This document shows, one piece after another, positions 35,686 to 47,969 of a DNA stretch of 64,000 bases (positions are counted from its first letter, which is position 1; every line of letters starts with the position of its first letter). The position numbers and the translations under genes are program-made. Source of the stretch: Desarmillaria ectypa. Taxonomy: Eukaryota; Basidiomycota; Agaricomycetes; Agaricales; Physalacriaceae. The DNA lies in assembly GCA_030407005.1 (NCBI GenBank), contig JAUDYN010000006.1, positions 1,488,001 through 1,552,000 of the forward strand, written 5' to 3'. A model generated the notes under the pieces. It worked only from the letters and a program-made list of their open reading frames with translations, ran no database searches and was not told where the DNA came from.

Positions 35686-35945
35686 GATACTCAAATGCAG
35701 CTCGAATACTTTAGCTCAACACCGAGCACGATAACGGCCGTAGTTGTGAGTACCAGCCACTAGACGTCCTCGTGAGATGATGATGGGTAATGACGAAAGA
35801 CGATCGCGGCAACTCAATGCCAAGCTTGTTTCTTTCCCTCATTTCGTGCCGCTCACCTTGGCATGGTTGCTGACGACCTCAAAGCCTATACAACACTGCA
35901 CTGAATGGTACTTATTTGATGGCGACCATGGCACAGAGCAGGCGA

Positions 35946-37770
35946 ATGTCAGAATCATATCCTGGATCTTCGATCACGACAGAACCAACAGCTACCGCAA
36001 ATGCACCGGCCGATTCGCAGGAATGGGTTAATCATTGGCGCAGGATTTTTGCCAGAGGTATCTTCCGTCTTTGATTGCATCTGGCGATACTCACTGACAT
36101 TCTTGCAGACCTTATCGACTCACGAATCGTCACTGTGGATGCCCAAACCAGCGTCGAAGAGGCATGCGAGGTGCGGGTGTCTCCCTGACATACTGATAAC
36201 CATTGGCTTCAACGTTTCTCGCAGACCCTTCTCACTGAAGATATACTGTGCTTGACTATTAAGTCCAACGACGCGACCGTCGGACTGTTCGACGTCAGTC
36301 TCCTTTCGGTCCCGCTTTCACTCTTCTGAACATGCATGAAAGTTTTCTGATGTTAATGCATTCTTAACTCTGGCGGCCACGCGGCACACCCTGCCGCCAG
36401 ATGACTTAAAGGAGAATCATTGCGTTCATGAAATCGTTGCGGCTGCCCGAGCCGGCCATGTACCCGTTCAGCTAGTTAGTAGTAAGCTATCATTTCAGAT
36501 GTCCCGTTGTTCATTTGTAATGTTTATCACTCTAGATCTATCCGAGAAGAATCTCCTCGTTGTTTTACCCTATGATGCTACGATTATATCTTTGTTAGAG
36601 CATTTTTCTCGTGGAACACACAAAGGTTTGTACCATTCTGCTGAAGCTATGGTGCCTTGCTAAGCGAATACAGTTCTTGTACAGAAGGAGGAACCTCCAA
36701 ATGACTACTTGGGCATAGTTTCGGATCGACGACTCTTGGCCTGGTTTTCTTCATATGCTTCAGAGAATCCTTCTCTTCGGGGCTTCCTTTCCAATCCTCT
36801 CCATGCATTCTCTCTCCCTTCTCTTAATCTGTATTCTTCTGTTGTTTCAGCTACCTCGACGGCTAGTGTCCTGGATGCTATGAGACTGATGAGCGAGGAA
36901 GGCGTTAGTAGTGTTGCCGTTGTCGATGACGAGACTGCGGTGCTCCTCAGCGCCGTGAGTGTAACAGACATCGGAAAGGTATACTGGCGTCTTTTGTCTT
37001 TCAATTCCTCTACTGATATGTTATAAGATTGTTGTTCCATCGGAAAGTAAACATATTTTGTCGACTCCTTTGCAACAGTTCATTGCTCTGATCAAGGTGC
37101 GCGTATCCCTCTTGGATCCATTACTCGTAATGACATTGGAAATCAGGATCCCGATGGATCTGAGGATGGTGTTGACAAGTATCCAGGTTGGATACACCAC
37201 TTTTGGTCCGCACACCCCAAGATTGACGCATTATACAGTATATTCCGTCCTTCCCACCAATAGCATGTTGTATACGATGCAAAAACTACTAGCTAGTGAG
37301 TGATGACCCCTTTGTTGGCTTCCTACTGGCTAAGTCATCCATGCAGCCAATGCACACAGGTTATTTGTGACGCAGGACAATTCGCCGGCCGCATCCTCTT
37401 CTATAGTATCCTATATCACCTCTGGAAATCTTTCCGGCATTGTTTCAATCGTCGATAGTGCGTTTTATTTTCCTCCACAAGGATTTCTTCTCACACAAGA
37501 ACGCGTGCTTTCTCAGTTTTGTCGATCTTTGGCCGCATGGCTAATATTGAAGACGTCGATCCGAAGCGAATGCAGCGCCACCGGCGAGCATCTTCGTCGG
37601 CCTCTTCCCACTCATCCTTGTCGGATGAATTGTCTCGTTCAAGGCCTAACAGTCGGTCAAGCGTCCGGCGAAGCCTGAGTCTTCGGAGCCCGAAAACAAT
37701 GAACCGGGATTCGCGAGCTTCCTTCTCCAGCGCGGAGTCAGCCTCGCATACGATAGAAAGGAACGTGTAG
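35946..37770 (+). CDS. CBS-domain protein, Sds23-like
   Basis: Protein with tandem CBS motifs (Bateman modules), similar in layout to Sds23/Moc1, a cell-cycle and glucose-signalling regulator of PP2A-type phosphatases in yeasts. Start at 35946 (MSESYPGSSITTEP), stop 37768-37770, about 500 residues. Blocks: ADSQEWVNHWRRIFAR, DLIDSRIVTVDAQTSVEEAC, VGLFDFSDVNAFLTLAATRH, SVVSATSTASVLDAMRLMSE, GVSSVAVVDDETAVLLSAVS, VTDIGKIVVPSESKHILSTPL, VYSVLPTNSMLYTMQKLLA, NAHRLFV and SGNLSGIVSIVDILSIFGRM. The stretch after QQFIALIK reads on only by removing a 51-nt intron at about 37098-37148 and a second after DKYP. The tail is Ser/Arg-rich, a likely phosphorylation region. No damage seen. Confidence 0.78.
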
Positions 37771-37910
37771 GAGGATTTTCTTTTGGAAAGTCCAAGTAGC
37801 ATCATACATGTACATTCCCTGAGTGGTTAATTAAATATTAAATGAATGCGTCGATCATCGCTGCATGTCGGCCGACTCAGCATATTCTTTTTTCTTCCTG
37901 CTGAACCACC

Positions 37911-39938
37911 ATGTCAACGACGACGGTCGCGGAAAACACCGCTGAAGTCGCTCTAGGCCTTTCTGTGCCTCCTTTCACGCCACATGCCATTTCTGTTTCT
38001 CTACCTACATGGCGAGATAACGTCGGATATGAGGAGGGCGAAAAACGAGTTGTAGACCAAATGGTATCTGGATACCCTAGATTTTTCGTTCACTTGAGTA
38101 TCAGAAAGGTGTGTAGCTTAGCTTATCTGGTCCTTTCTTGCCATTCATTATACGCAGCTCGCTGGTATATGCGAACGCAAATTTGGCGCCGCTGGTGAAT
38201 CATGCATGCTTTTCCCTACACATAAAACGGCAGAGCATTGTCGTGCATTCATCCAGGACCTTTCAGCTGTCGGAGGATCCCCCGTATCTGCTCGTTTGAT
38301 TCAGTTCATGATATGTCCGGAAGACAACATCTATGCAGAACCCACGGGAAAATGTGCTGATCTTCACATCGTGCTCTACCCGTCCTCCGCTGGACCCTTG
38401 GCCAAGCAGTTTTGGCAGCACACAGGCTTGGGCATCTCCAGCCGATTGGCTGATTATTGTCTCTCTATTCTCCCGGCGACATCGCCAGAGTGTGCATCCT
38501 CGCCCACCTTGACTCGCCCCGGGAAAGCCGTCAACAGACACTATTCCGCCAAAGGGTTTTCGAAGCCCAAGGCTCATCAGGCGGAGAACCTGAGCCAGGA
38601 CCACAGCGTATATTTGGAAGAACGATATGGGCGCAATCTTCCTTTTGCGTATGCCGCGTCAGCGAAGAGGGCTCTTCGGAGAAGGATATCTGGTGTTCTA
38701 CGAGACTCGCCTTCCGATCATCACGATGAACCGGCTGCTGGTCACGAAAACCTCATTTTTGGGCCCAGTGCACGAGGGGTATCAGAGGTCACAGAGGGAG
38801 ACGTGTTCCTGTACCCCACAGGCATGTCAGCCATTTGGAGTGCACATATGCTAGCTCTAGCAGTCAGACCAAACACTAAGAGCGTTTGCTTCGGGCAAGT
38901 GCACATTTGGTTCATTTCACATACCAGCTAACGCGTTGACCCTATAGATTCCCGTATGCCGATACCCTTAAGGTTCTAGAAAAATGGGGCCCTGGATGTC
39001 ACTTCTTTGGCCATGGACTCAACTCAGACCTAGACGCCCTCGAGGCCATTCTAGAGGAAGAAGCGAATCGCGATCCCTCTAAACCTCCTGTTTTGTCACT
39101 CTTCACAGAATTTCCATCCAACCCGCTACTTCGCTCAGCCGATCTACCGCGAATTCACGCGTTAGCCACCAAGTACGACTTCTTGGTCGTCATTGACGAG
39201 ACGATCGGCAATTTTATGAATGTGGAAGTTCTCACCTACGCAGACATCGTCGTCAGCAGTCTGACCAAAATCTTCAGCGGCGCTGCGAATGTGATGGGCG
39301 GAAGGTAAGAGAGAGAGCCTTCAGATCTGATTTGTCCCGAGTCTGATGTCCCTTCTAGTCTCACATTAAATCCGCGCGGACGTCATTACGCTGCCCTCAA
39401 AGCACACCTAGATGCCACTTACGAGGATATTTATTTCGAGCAAGACGCTGTGTTTTTGGAACGCAACTCGCGCGACTCTCTGAGAAGAATCAGAGTCATT
39501 GATGAAAACACAGAAGCTGTATGCGATTTTCTTCGTGCACGCTCCATTGCTGGTGGCGCCCCAGAAGGCACATGTGTTGTGAAGGAGGTTTATTATCCCA
39601 AGTACATCACTCGCGAGCTGTATGACAAGTGTCGTATCAAAGGCGACCAACCTGGCGGGTACGGAGGGCTTTTTTCTGTGACGTTCACAACATTAGAGGC
39701 GTCTCGGGCATTTTTTGATACGCTGCCATTCTACAAGGGTCCAAGCCTGGGAACGAACTTTACGCTAGCCAGCCCTTATGTGGTTTTAGCTCACTATGCC
39801 GAGTTGGATTGGGTGGCGAAGTATGGTGTGGATCCTGGCCTGGTTAGGATTAGCGTGGGACTGGAAGATAAGCAACACCTGCTAGAGTCAATTGGCAAGG
39901 CTTTGAAGGCAGCCGAGGAGACTTTGAAGTCTACATGA
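37911..39938 (+). CDS. STR2: Cystathionine gamma-synthase
   Basis: PLP enzyme that joins an activated homoserine ester and cysteine into cystathionine, in transsulphuration towards methionine. Start at 37911; about 625 residues in four exons. The N-terminal [20 protein letters not shown] and [14 protein letters not shown] blocks are typical of fungal Str2-type enzymes, which carry an extra N-terminal domain. Catalytic region: [53 protein letters not shown] and the PLP lysine in [17 protein letters not shown]-terminal: [19 protein letters not shown] and [12 protein letters not shown]. Introns: 38109-38157, 38895-38947 and one near 39305-39358. The second needs a GC donor (GCAAGT) to keep frame. 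Immediately downstream of the CBS gene, same strand, 140 bp apart. Confidence 0.94.
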
Positions 39939-41084
39939 TGACGCCGACAATTTTGGTTGCATATTACTGATTTACATGATCCTCCAACAGGACATTTTAT
40001 TTAGACATCTGAGCATTGTATCCAACTACAACACAACCCGTATGTATCAATAATCGACGTTCAAAGTACAGACGCTGCATGAAAGAATATGAAAAGAGCT
40101 ATCACAATGAGGGCAGTGCTTGTGGTAATTAATCCAGTGACCTACTACCCGCAAATACTATTCCCAGACGGTTCTTGTCAAGTAACTGGTCTACAAATGA
40201 GCCAAAAGAAACGAAGCACGGGAGTTGTCGATCGACATACACATCCGTACTGAAGGCGTTCATTGCCCAACTTGGATAAGGGCCCATGCTCGACAACAAA
40301 ACAGAATGAAACCCCCACGTCAGGTCGTTAATCAAACGCTGTTTTCAATTTTCTCACAATATAGATGTCTCATTAATAACCTGAGGTATCAGTTCTGCCT
40401 GTGGGACCGCAGTCAACTTACACGCGGCGGTCTCCTGCGGAATCTCGTTCTCCGATCACGACAACTGTGTAGTGGGGCTCGGAGTTGCTGAGATTGCCAG
40501 TTTTGTAAAGTCCCTTCTCGATACTTCTACTGAATCAATTCAATTCAAATTTGTGTGGTCACCACGTCCAGCACCGTCATTAGCAGCGGTCAGAGTCGCG
40601 ATTCTCTGGTACCCGACGCTTTCCGCCTAGGAAGCTGCCGAAGTGAGGCCAAAGGTTTGCAATTACTTTTTCATTGATCCTTAGGCGCAGCTTAGTAGGC
40701 AAAGAAGGAAGAAGAACCAAGTAAAACAGATGACTTCCCAGAGTCAAAAGTCCGATCATAGCAACGGCATGGGCATCTCCCACCGTGACCTAGGTGAGGG
40801 ACCAAATCAATACCAAGCAATTTTTCCTTCTTAGGTGTTCCAGCCGCTGAACTCGGGAGCTAACGCTTTGTCGTGGGCGTTCAAACTTTAGAAGCGTCCG
40901 TATGGGCAATTAGCGAGATGTAAACTCTATGACAGTATTTTCAGGAGGCTACTCAAGTGATCAAAGAGAAAATGTTTTTTGAATTTGAAATTGAGATCGA
41001 TCTTATATTGAAAGGAATCGGGTTAGGGTTACTCGTGGATAGTCTAGACCCATCACTCTATACTTTGCTGTGTTGTCTACCTCG
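39939..41084. other. Intergenic, no gene recognised
   Basis: About 1.15 kb. Frames at 40129-40335 and 40580-40783 (minus) and 40225-40491 (+) show no domain or splice logic. Confidence 0.45.
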
Positions 41085-44000
41085 ATGGCTACGCTTACTA
41101 GGGTCCGTGAACGTGTGCAGCCGCAAAGGCCTCTGGTCGACACCGAGATACCTATGCCATTTCCGAAGGAACTGCTCCAGAAGGAAGAGCATACAGTCCA
41201 GGAAGGAACATCGTCCGTTGAAGAGGTTGAGGAAAGGGCGTCCCGGGTATCTGAGTCGTCGGATGGCCACCAGGGTGGGACTGGTGGGACCGTCGTGCGT
41301 CGTCTTTGCTTTTATCTAGGCGCCCAGGGCTCATTTTTTTTCAGGAGTTGATGCCGTCCATTGCATTCGTCGAGAGGTCATGCCTAATGACCCTCAATAA
41401 TTTACTTTCCGTACCGACAAAGTGGAATCCAATCGTTCCAGATCGCCGTCACTCAATGCCATCCACGCCGCACACGTCTACGGCCCAGGGTGACGCTGAA
41501 TCATCATCCTCGGCGTTACAGACGTTGGTGTCGAACCTGCGGAACAGAGATGCTGGTGACATGATGGTTGAGGTAGCCCATACGGATGCTGATTTGATTA
41601 GTGAGCTCAAGACTCGGGTGGAGGGTATATCAACTTCTCTTGACTACAGCGACGCGCAGCTGGCCACAACTTTGGTCTCTCTCCTGTCCCATCTCAACCG
41701 TCTCGGTTCTCTTCATTCTCCCCCTTCGCAGAGCCGCGTTACTACTTCAAATTCTTGGGATTCTCCCGAACCTGCGGATATATTCGATACCTTGAAGAGA
41801 CAGCTCAGCGACCTTCAAATCGAACGGCGGAGGGACGTCTTACCCACCGGATCTCCACCCGTTCTTGCTGTAGAGAGAGCTTTACTCTGGTCTAGAATAG
41901 ACGAAGAGCTGGAAAGCATAGTGGCTATGTGCAAGGAACGCACGACGGGCGACCACCTCCCTCCTCAATACGATCCTTCGGATTATCAGTACGACCTGCC
42001 GCCGGAATATGAATCACCAACATCCATAGATGACTCCAAACAGCGACCGTATTCCCTACATTCACCCACGACCCCCACGACCCCAATGAATGAAAAGATG
42101 AGGTTGGATTTTGAGGCGGTCACGATGGCAATTGACCGGCTTTACTTGGTGGCTCCACAGCTGCACAACCAGCGTGTCGAGCTTAAATCTAGCAAAGTGG
42201 CACAGATGGAGAAGGCTAGGAAAGAGGGCTCTTCCGTTGCGCGAGGAAAGCAGAAACAAGGGGATATCCGCGAGCTGGAGGGTATCTTTGAGCTGCTCGG
42301 AAAGGCAACGCAACGATCAATGAAGGACCAGTCTGTCATTCTGGAGGGTGGAATGAAGAGCCGTTTCGAGAAGGCTCGGTTGCGTGACCAGGCCAAGGTA
42401 GGAGTTGTAAAGTCGATGCATATCCAATACTTACGATATCGGCAGCGTGAGGCTTTTGTAGAGCAACTTGCGGAACATTCCAATGCTGGTCGCTTACATT
42501 CCCAAGATGCTGTTCTCCAACCAAAGATGAAAGATCCCAATGCCATGCTCACACTTCCAGAATTCATACGAGAAGCTGTCCCAGAATCAATGCGTGTTCA
42601 AGACCCAATGGCACTCCTTACACTTCCAGAATTCGTCAAGGAGGCGCCACCACCTCACATTGTCCCTCCACCATTGACAGCTTCTACATCACTACCTCCT
42701 GCAACTTTCGGACGATTTAAATCGAAAAAGAAGAACAGAGATCGAAGCATGTCTGCGCCTTCGCTATCGTGGCTGCGAAGCTCGTCATCGCGTTCTGCAA
42801 GTGCTGAAGCCAGATCAAAGGAAGCATCAAAGTCATCAACTCCCCGGCGTAAGTAATTTGCACTGATAGTTACTGTACAGGCTAATCTTTTAAATCAGTA
42901 GAGTTCGAAGTCAACTATATCGCAGAGAATCATGAAACTCTGCAACATGTCCTGGTTTTTCTCTCCGTGACAGGCGCTGTTCCTGGAGTAGACATCGAAG
43001 CAGAGGTCCTACCCTCTTTACCCGACAGGCACCAAGGCGGCAGCGACCATCTTGTCATAAAAAGTGGACCGTACACCTCTTTGCCGCTGAAGCTTCCTGG
43101 ATTTGTTCTACCAGGGAAGAAAGAGATCAAAGTGCAAAGCGGACACTACGAAATCAAGCTTCCCACGTTGCCAGCCTTCACTCCCTCCCCACAACCGACA
43201 CCTCTCCTCGATGCATCCCAACTATCAATATCCAGCCCGACCAGTTTTATATGCGCGTCATGTTCGCTTCCCCTAATCCAATCCTCCCGTATAACCCAAT
43301 ATCGCGATTTACCCTCGGAGCATTGGCAGGAGCTTGTGGATGCGTGGATGTGTCATTCCGACCAGAAACTCCATGAACACATAGCAAAGAATGGAAGAGG
43401 GTTCTGGCCTGAGTGCGGCCAAGCACTCGTCGGAGGCAGCTACATTCTTTTTGAAGAGTCGGCCATGTCAAAGGCGAACCTATACCCCACTGACACGGCG
43501 AAGGTGTGTACACGTTTATAGTACTTTTTTTTTTGGATTGGACGATCAAGAAGGCCGACGTTGGATACGTCTACCAACGGTCGATCGCTTCGTGATCGAA
43601 CCGCCTCTGGCGCGCGAACGAAGCCCTTGAAGGATTCGTTCGTGCACAAAGAGGTCGCGTTTGATTGCCGAGCACGACTTTATCGGTTGATACAAAGTGT
43701 CCTAGATAAACCTCCTCTCTTTTAAACAACTCTCTTGTTCCTCAGGTCCATGTCTCGGGAGCTACTTCTGAGAGGACATTTCTTAATTCTGTTTATGATT
43801 AGATTGCTGATGCACCTCTGCTTTAGAGAGCCGATGATTGGCAACCAGTTCGGTGTCTCTGTGGTGCTGTTGTTGGACGATGTCAAGAGCATCGATCTGA
43901 TTCTATTTCTTCCTTGGTTTATCGTATATTGAAGTATGCTATACGGCCCGTCAGTCCAACCACTGAGTATGTACATTCTTATCCCTGGTTGTCATTGCAT

Positions 44001-44545
44001 CTGATATGCAGCAGACCTGTCAAACTGCCGTTGTCCGCTTTCATAGTAGAGGATATGCAAGAGTTCGTTCAGGCTCACGCTTCATATCGATTCATCGTTT
44101 TAGATGAAGAAGATGAACGTCCTCGTATTCTCGTGAGTGATTCACTTCTTTGCTTGGGAACTCGCTCAATCTTTTCGTTCTTAGATGTGGTTGTTCAAAC
44201 CTAGTATACAACTAGCGTATGCCATTCGAAGTCAGTATGCGCTCCCGAAAACTGCTTCGATACAGGCCGCGAAAGTCCTTTTCAAACTCCTGGGTCCTTC
44301 GGAGGAGCCGTCTAATCTCAAAAGGTTTGGATTCCTCGTGTCATATTCTCCTATAGCGTCACTTCTGACGTGACATTTTTAGCATCATGGATAAATATCC
44401 AGGTTTTCCACAAGCGGAGTACCTATTCTATCCCATGAATATCTGCAGGCGGTTGGCTGGACTGCTCCGGGAGAGCAATTTATCTTATCCTGAAAGTATG
44501 CGGACGATGACAGGGTTGGACGTTGGATGGTTGCACAGGGCATGA
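41085..44545 (+). CDS. UBE3D-like HECT_2 (E2-binding) protein with long N-terminal extension
   Basis: The C-terminal half is a UBE3D-type HECT-like E2-binding domain, a family of ubiquitin ligase-like proteins that bind E2 enzymes. It is recognisable by FICASCSLPLI, EHWQELVDAWMCHSDQKLHE, ALVGGSYILFEESAM, the Cys cluster DDWQPVRCLCGAVVGRCQ (near 43845-43895) and FLFYPMNICRRLAGLL-type terminal blocks (EYLFYPMNICRRLAG at ~44420). The N-terminal ~570 residues (main exon 41341-42853) are Ser/Pro-rich with helical segments and no known domain; the repeated LTLPEFI/LTLPEFV motif occurs twice at ~42550-42640. ATG at 41085; stop at 44543-44545. Exon borders around 41290-41345 and 43504-43835 are uncertain; the latter implies an unusually long ~242-nt intron. 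Confidence 0.72.
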
Positions 44546-44704
44546 TCCATGATATATCTCACTCATTTGTATTCATTCGTTAAGGTGTACTGACTCTCTT
44601 TTGGATATTCAGCCATGTCGTTTAGATCTAATTATTAATAGCATGATTATCATCGGTCTTATCTAAAGAGACCGGGTTGTTCCCTGTCACTCCCATTGCC
44701 CAAG

Positions 44705-45251
44705 ATGGCCACTATCCATCTGGGTATCGCCTTGTTCTGGATCCATAGCGATTCAAGAGACAAGGATTCTTACTTTCATTGGGCCGTGGTGGCGACAGAA
44801 ACCAGTTGGACCGACGGGGATGGTGTTCAGACGTACGACATCGCTCCTTCTCTGGATCGAAAGTGGGAACAACGCGTCCGATGCAGGGACCTAGCTGAGG
44901 ACCATACCTTCTGCGGCATCGTAGAGTTCGGCACTACGGATCTTCCTGCAGACGACGTGGATGAATTCATTCGTGACCATCCGTCTGAGGACGATGGTTG
45001 GCGAATCCAAGGACCTCTACGATGGTCCAGTCCCTCTTGGGCATTAAAGATCATGTGTGATCTAGATGAAGCTGAGGTTTGGGATATTCCAGCTGAAATT
45101 GGAAGGGATGGATTGTTCGATGTCGTGGTCGGCAAGGGTTTTGTGATGCTCGAGATCGTTGAGGATGTGGAAGATTTCCCTGTTCTCTCTCTCGTAAGTT
45201 TTGGTTATCTGTATGTAATGTCGGAAACATCTCATGGTTCCCCAGCTTTGA
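44705..45251 (+). CDS. Small hypothetical protein (lineage-specific)
   Basis: ATG at 44705 (MATIHLGIALFWIHSD). About 180 residues. No named domain. Features: FHWAVV and a following acidic segment, PADDVDEFIRDHPSEDDGW, and WSSPSWALKIMCDLDEAEV. It resembles a group of short basidiomycete proteins whose common core is an HWA-type motif followed by a Trp-rich end; their role is unknown to me. A GTAAGT donor near 45194 and acceptor at 45245 would give a stop at 45249-45251. Without splicing the frame runs to 45301. No signal peptide. Confidence 0.5.
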
Positions 45252-45301
45252 ATTCTGGCCTGCCTTCCCAAACTGCCCACTCAAATATATCGAAATTGTA
45301 A

Positions 45302-47969
45302 CATGCTACGTAATGCGTTCTTCCATTGGACGGTTCGAGTCGTTAAATCATGTGTGGCTATGGTTCTTGGTACTAGAAGTCGACATATGAAGTAAGCCGT
45401 CGATATTGTACGCCGCATCACATCAGATACTTATGTCGCTCTAGGACGTGGCCACGGCGAAAATAAAGTTCCCAAGGGACAAAAACGCAGGCACGGAATC
45501 TGTCGTATCAGATTTCGGATGTATACAGAACATTGTGTGCAAACACTTTGGAGAATGGGCCCCGTAAATTACAAGTTACAGATACGCCTCGACCCCGAAG
45601 AATTGCCATAGCATATTTACGTACTTATAGAGCACCACTTTGGGACGCCTCATAAATTCATCACTCCTGAGCATCAGAAGTCTTGGCAGCTTGTAGTCTT
45701 GAATATAAGCTAACTATCGCCTGGGAGGGAGGAGAAGTGTAGTGTATATGTACACCAGATACTCCTATATATGGTGGGTTGTCTAAGACTTGGACTTCAC
45801 GGATGGGGGAATCAATCAGCCGAAGGGGAAAGTGGTGTGAGAATTGAGGTCGAGTTGGGTGGGTCAATGAAAATCGAGACGAGGGAATGGAATGCCCGTA
45901 AACAAGGAGATAAAGTGTTTGTACATGTGCGAATGGATGGCCTAAGGCCTCTGTATCTGCTACTTTAACTTACCCTCCACTCGTGCCTCGCTGCAGGCTT
46001 ATCTCGAATCAAGCAACCGACCCTTCTCCCGAAACTTGAATATTCAATTAACGAGACTCTTATTCCGGGACTATAAAAACAATTGATTTCACGTCTAAAC
46101 TACTTTACTACGTATACTTCACAACGGCCTTGCGGCCAAGAGAGCAACAGAGCAATGAGACAAAACCCCAAGCCCGACGATACTGTATGTATACAGATAC
46201 ACATTGAAAAAACCTAACGTCGCGAACCCAACGAAAGGTCAGCGGCGTCGGTTAGAGGTCATATAATAAATGAACGTGACAAATGCAATAACGATAAACG
46301 AATGTGCGTAGTGGATGGGCGGATGCGAGGAATGATGATGAATGCGGCGGATAGAGGAAGAGTGGATGAATGCGAGTGGACAACAATGCGAGTATGTACA
46401 AATCTAATGCGAGCCGACGGTAGCCATGTTTTCTCTTCTCGTCTGATGGCGATGGCGGTGAACATCAGTGCACAACGCCAGCGCCTAGTAGTCGTGCAAG
46501 CAATAGTAGAGGGAAGGGGGGGGGGGAGAGAGGGTATGCATTCGAGAGGCAATCTGAAAGAAAGAATGAGTGAGAGGGGGCCAGCATTCACAGCGAACAT
46601 ACGCACAAGACCAACAATTACACCAGAAAAGCATCAAGGATCATCAAAAGAAACCTATACACGGCAGAGAAGATCTCGCAGAAAAAAGAATGAGCGTAGA
46701 GGGTAGGGTTGTGGATAACACGCTGGGAATGTAAATAACAAGAAATGGTGGTACATGCAAAGTCCATGCCCCCACACTTTCCCTTCTAAAGAGGAGTTCG
46801 TAAGATGGCGGGAAAGGGCAGGAGTGGGGGTTATGCAAGCTTGGCCGATACTCGATACAATGTGGAGATAAGAAATGAGACAGAGATGGGTGAAACGGTG
46901 AATGAAAACAATAAAAATGTCGTCGACATGAAGAGGGCTGAGGAGATCCCGGGCATCTTTAAGTCGGGAAGAAGGGAGGCAATGAAGCGAGGTGCCGGGT
47001 TATATGGAGAAGGATAGATACTAAAAGGATGCGATGAATAGGATGAATTGTGTAGATAATAGGAGAGGGGGAGTACTGTAAATGATAATGCTTGACATCC
47101 AAATCAAAAGCGAGATAGGGCGTGGCACTACATCGAGTAGGCATCGTCCCCCAGCAATGCGCATTGAGTGGAAGGCAGAAGCCAGTTCGGACTTTCGATC
47201 CTTGGTCGCCACGGGGGTCCGCCAATCCAATGCAAGCGGGAGTACGAGAACAAGGACAACTTTGCGTTGTCCCAGGGTGTGCGAACGTACTGTGCGTTCG
47301 CAGGCGTCGGTCGGACATTCCTCCCTTCGTCTCAACGTCATAGACATAAAGAAGGAGCCGACTCCTTTTAGATGTATTTGTACACCTGGTAGGCCGACAT
47401 GGCCACCAGAAAACCGAATAATTGTTTGATTTGCGATGATGCGATGCCGAAAACAGTATTGACACAGATAGTGAGAGAACCGAAACGAGATTTGATTAGG
47501 TGTGGGCATCGATCTCGCACGGGGAGCATTCGAAACAGCAGCTCAACCCTTTACTTGAGGCGAGGAAGGCCTACAGAGCGCATGTGTCCTGGACGAGTGA
47601 CCGTTGACCGTAGAGGTACATTATGATAGTGGCATGAAAGTGGAGTTGGTCCCAGTCTAAGGAGTCGCAAAGCTGGATGATGATACAAGTGAACTGAACT
47701 CCTGGGGAAACCACGACGAACCCCGAAAAAGGCGAAGAGGAATGAAATAATGATAGTGATTTTCAGAATGATGCTAAAAAAACACGATGGCCATTTAACG
47801 AGGTCGTGGTGGAGGAGAGGGGTATCAATGAAAGCGATGTGATGAATCTAACGACCCTAGGAGGTTTTGAATCTAGGAGCTAAGGGTCGTGTCAGCGGAG
47901 GAAATGAGGACAGCATAAGGACACTTGCCTCCACACTCCAGCGCACTGATAGCAATAGATAAAATAAAA
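45302..47969. other. Long gene-poor stretch, purine-rich on the plus strand
   Basis: About 2.7 kb between the small hypothetical gene and the 3' end of the PNRC-like gene. From about 46250 to 47050 the plus strand is markedly rich in G and A, with a run of ten G at about 46516. Overlapping long frames occur on the minus strand (46959-47465 and 47021-47509), but they have no domain and are best explained by base skew. A long 3' UTR of the downstream minus-strand gene, or a non-coding transcript, is possible. Confidence 0.4.

Noticed and set aside
46959..47509. Two overlapping minus-strand frames of 162 and 168 codons
   Set aside because: No domain, signal or splice context; they lie in the purine-skewed stretch, where stop codons are depleted on one strand.
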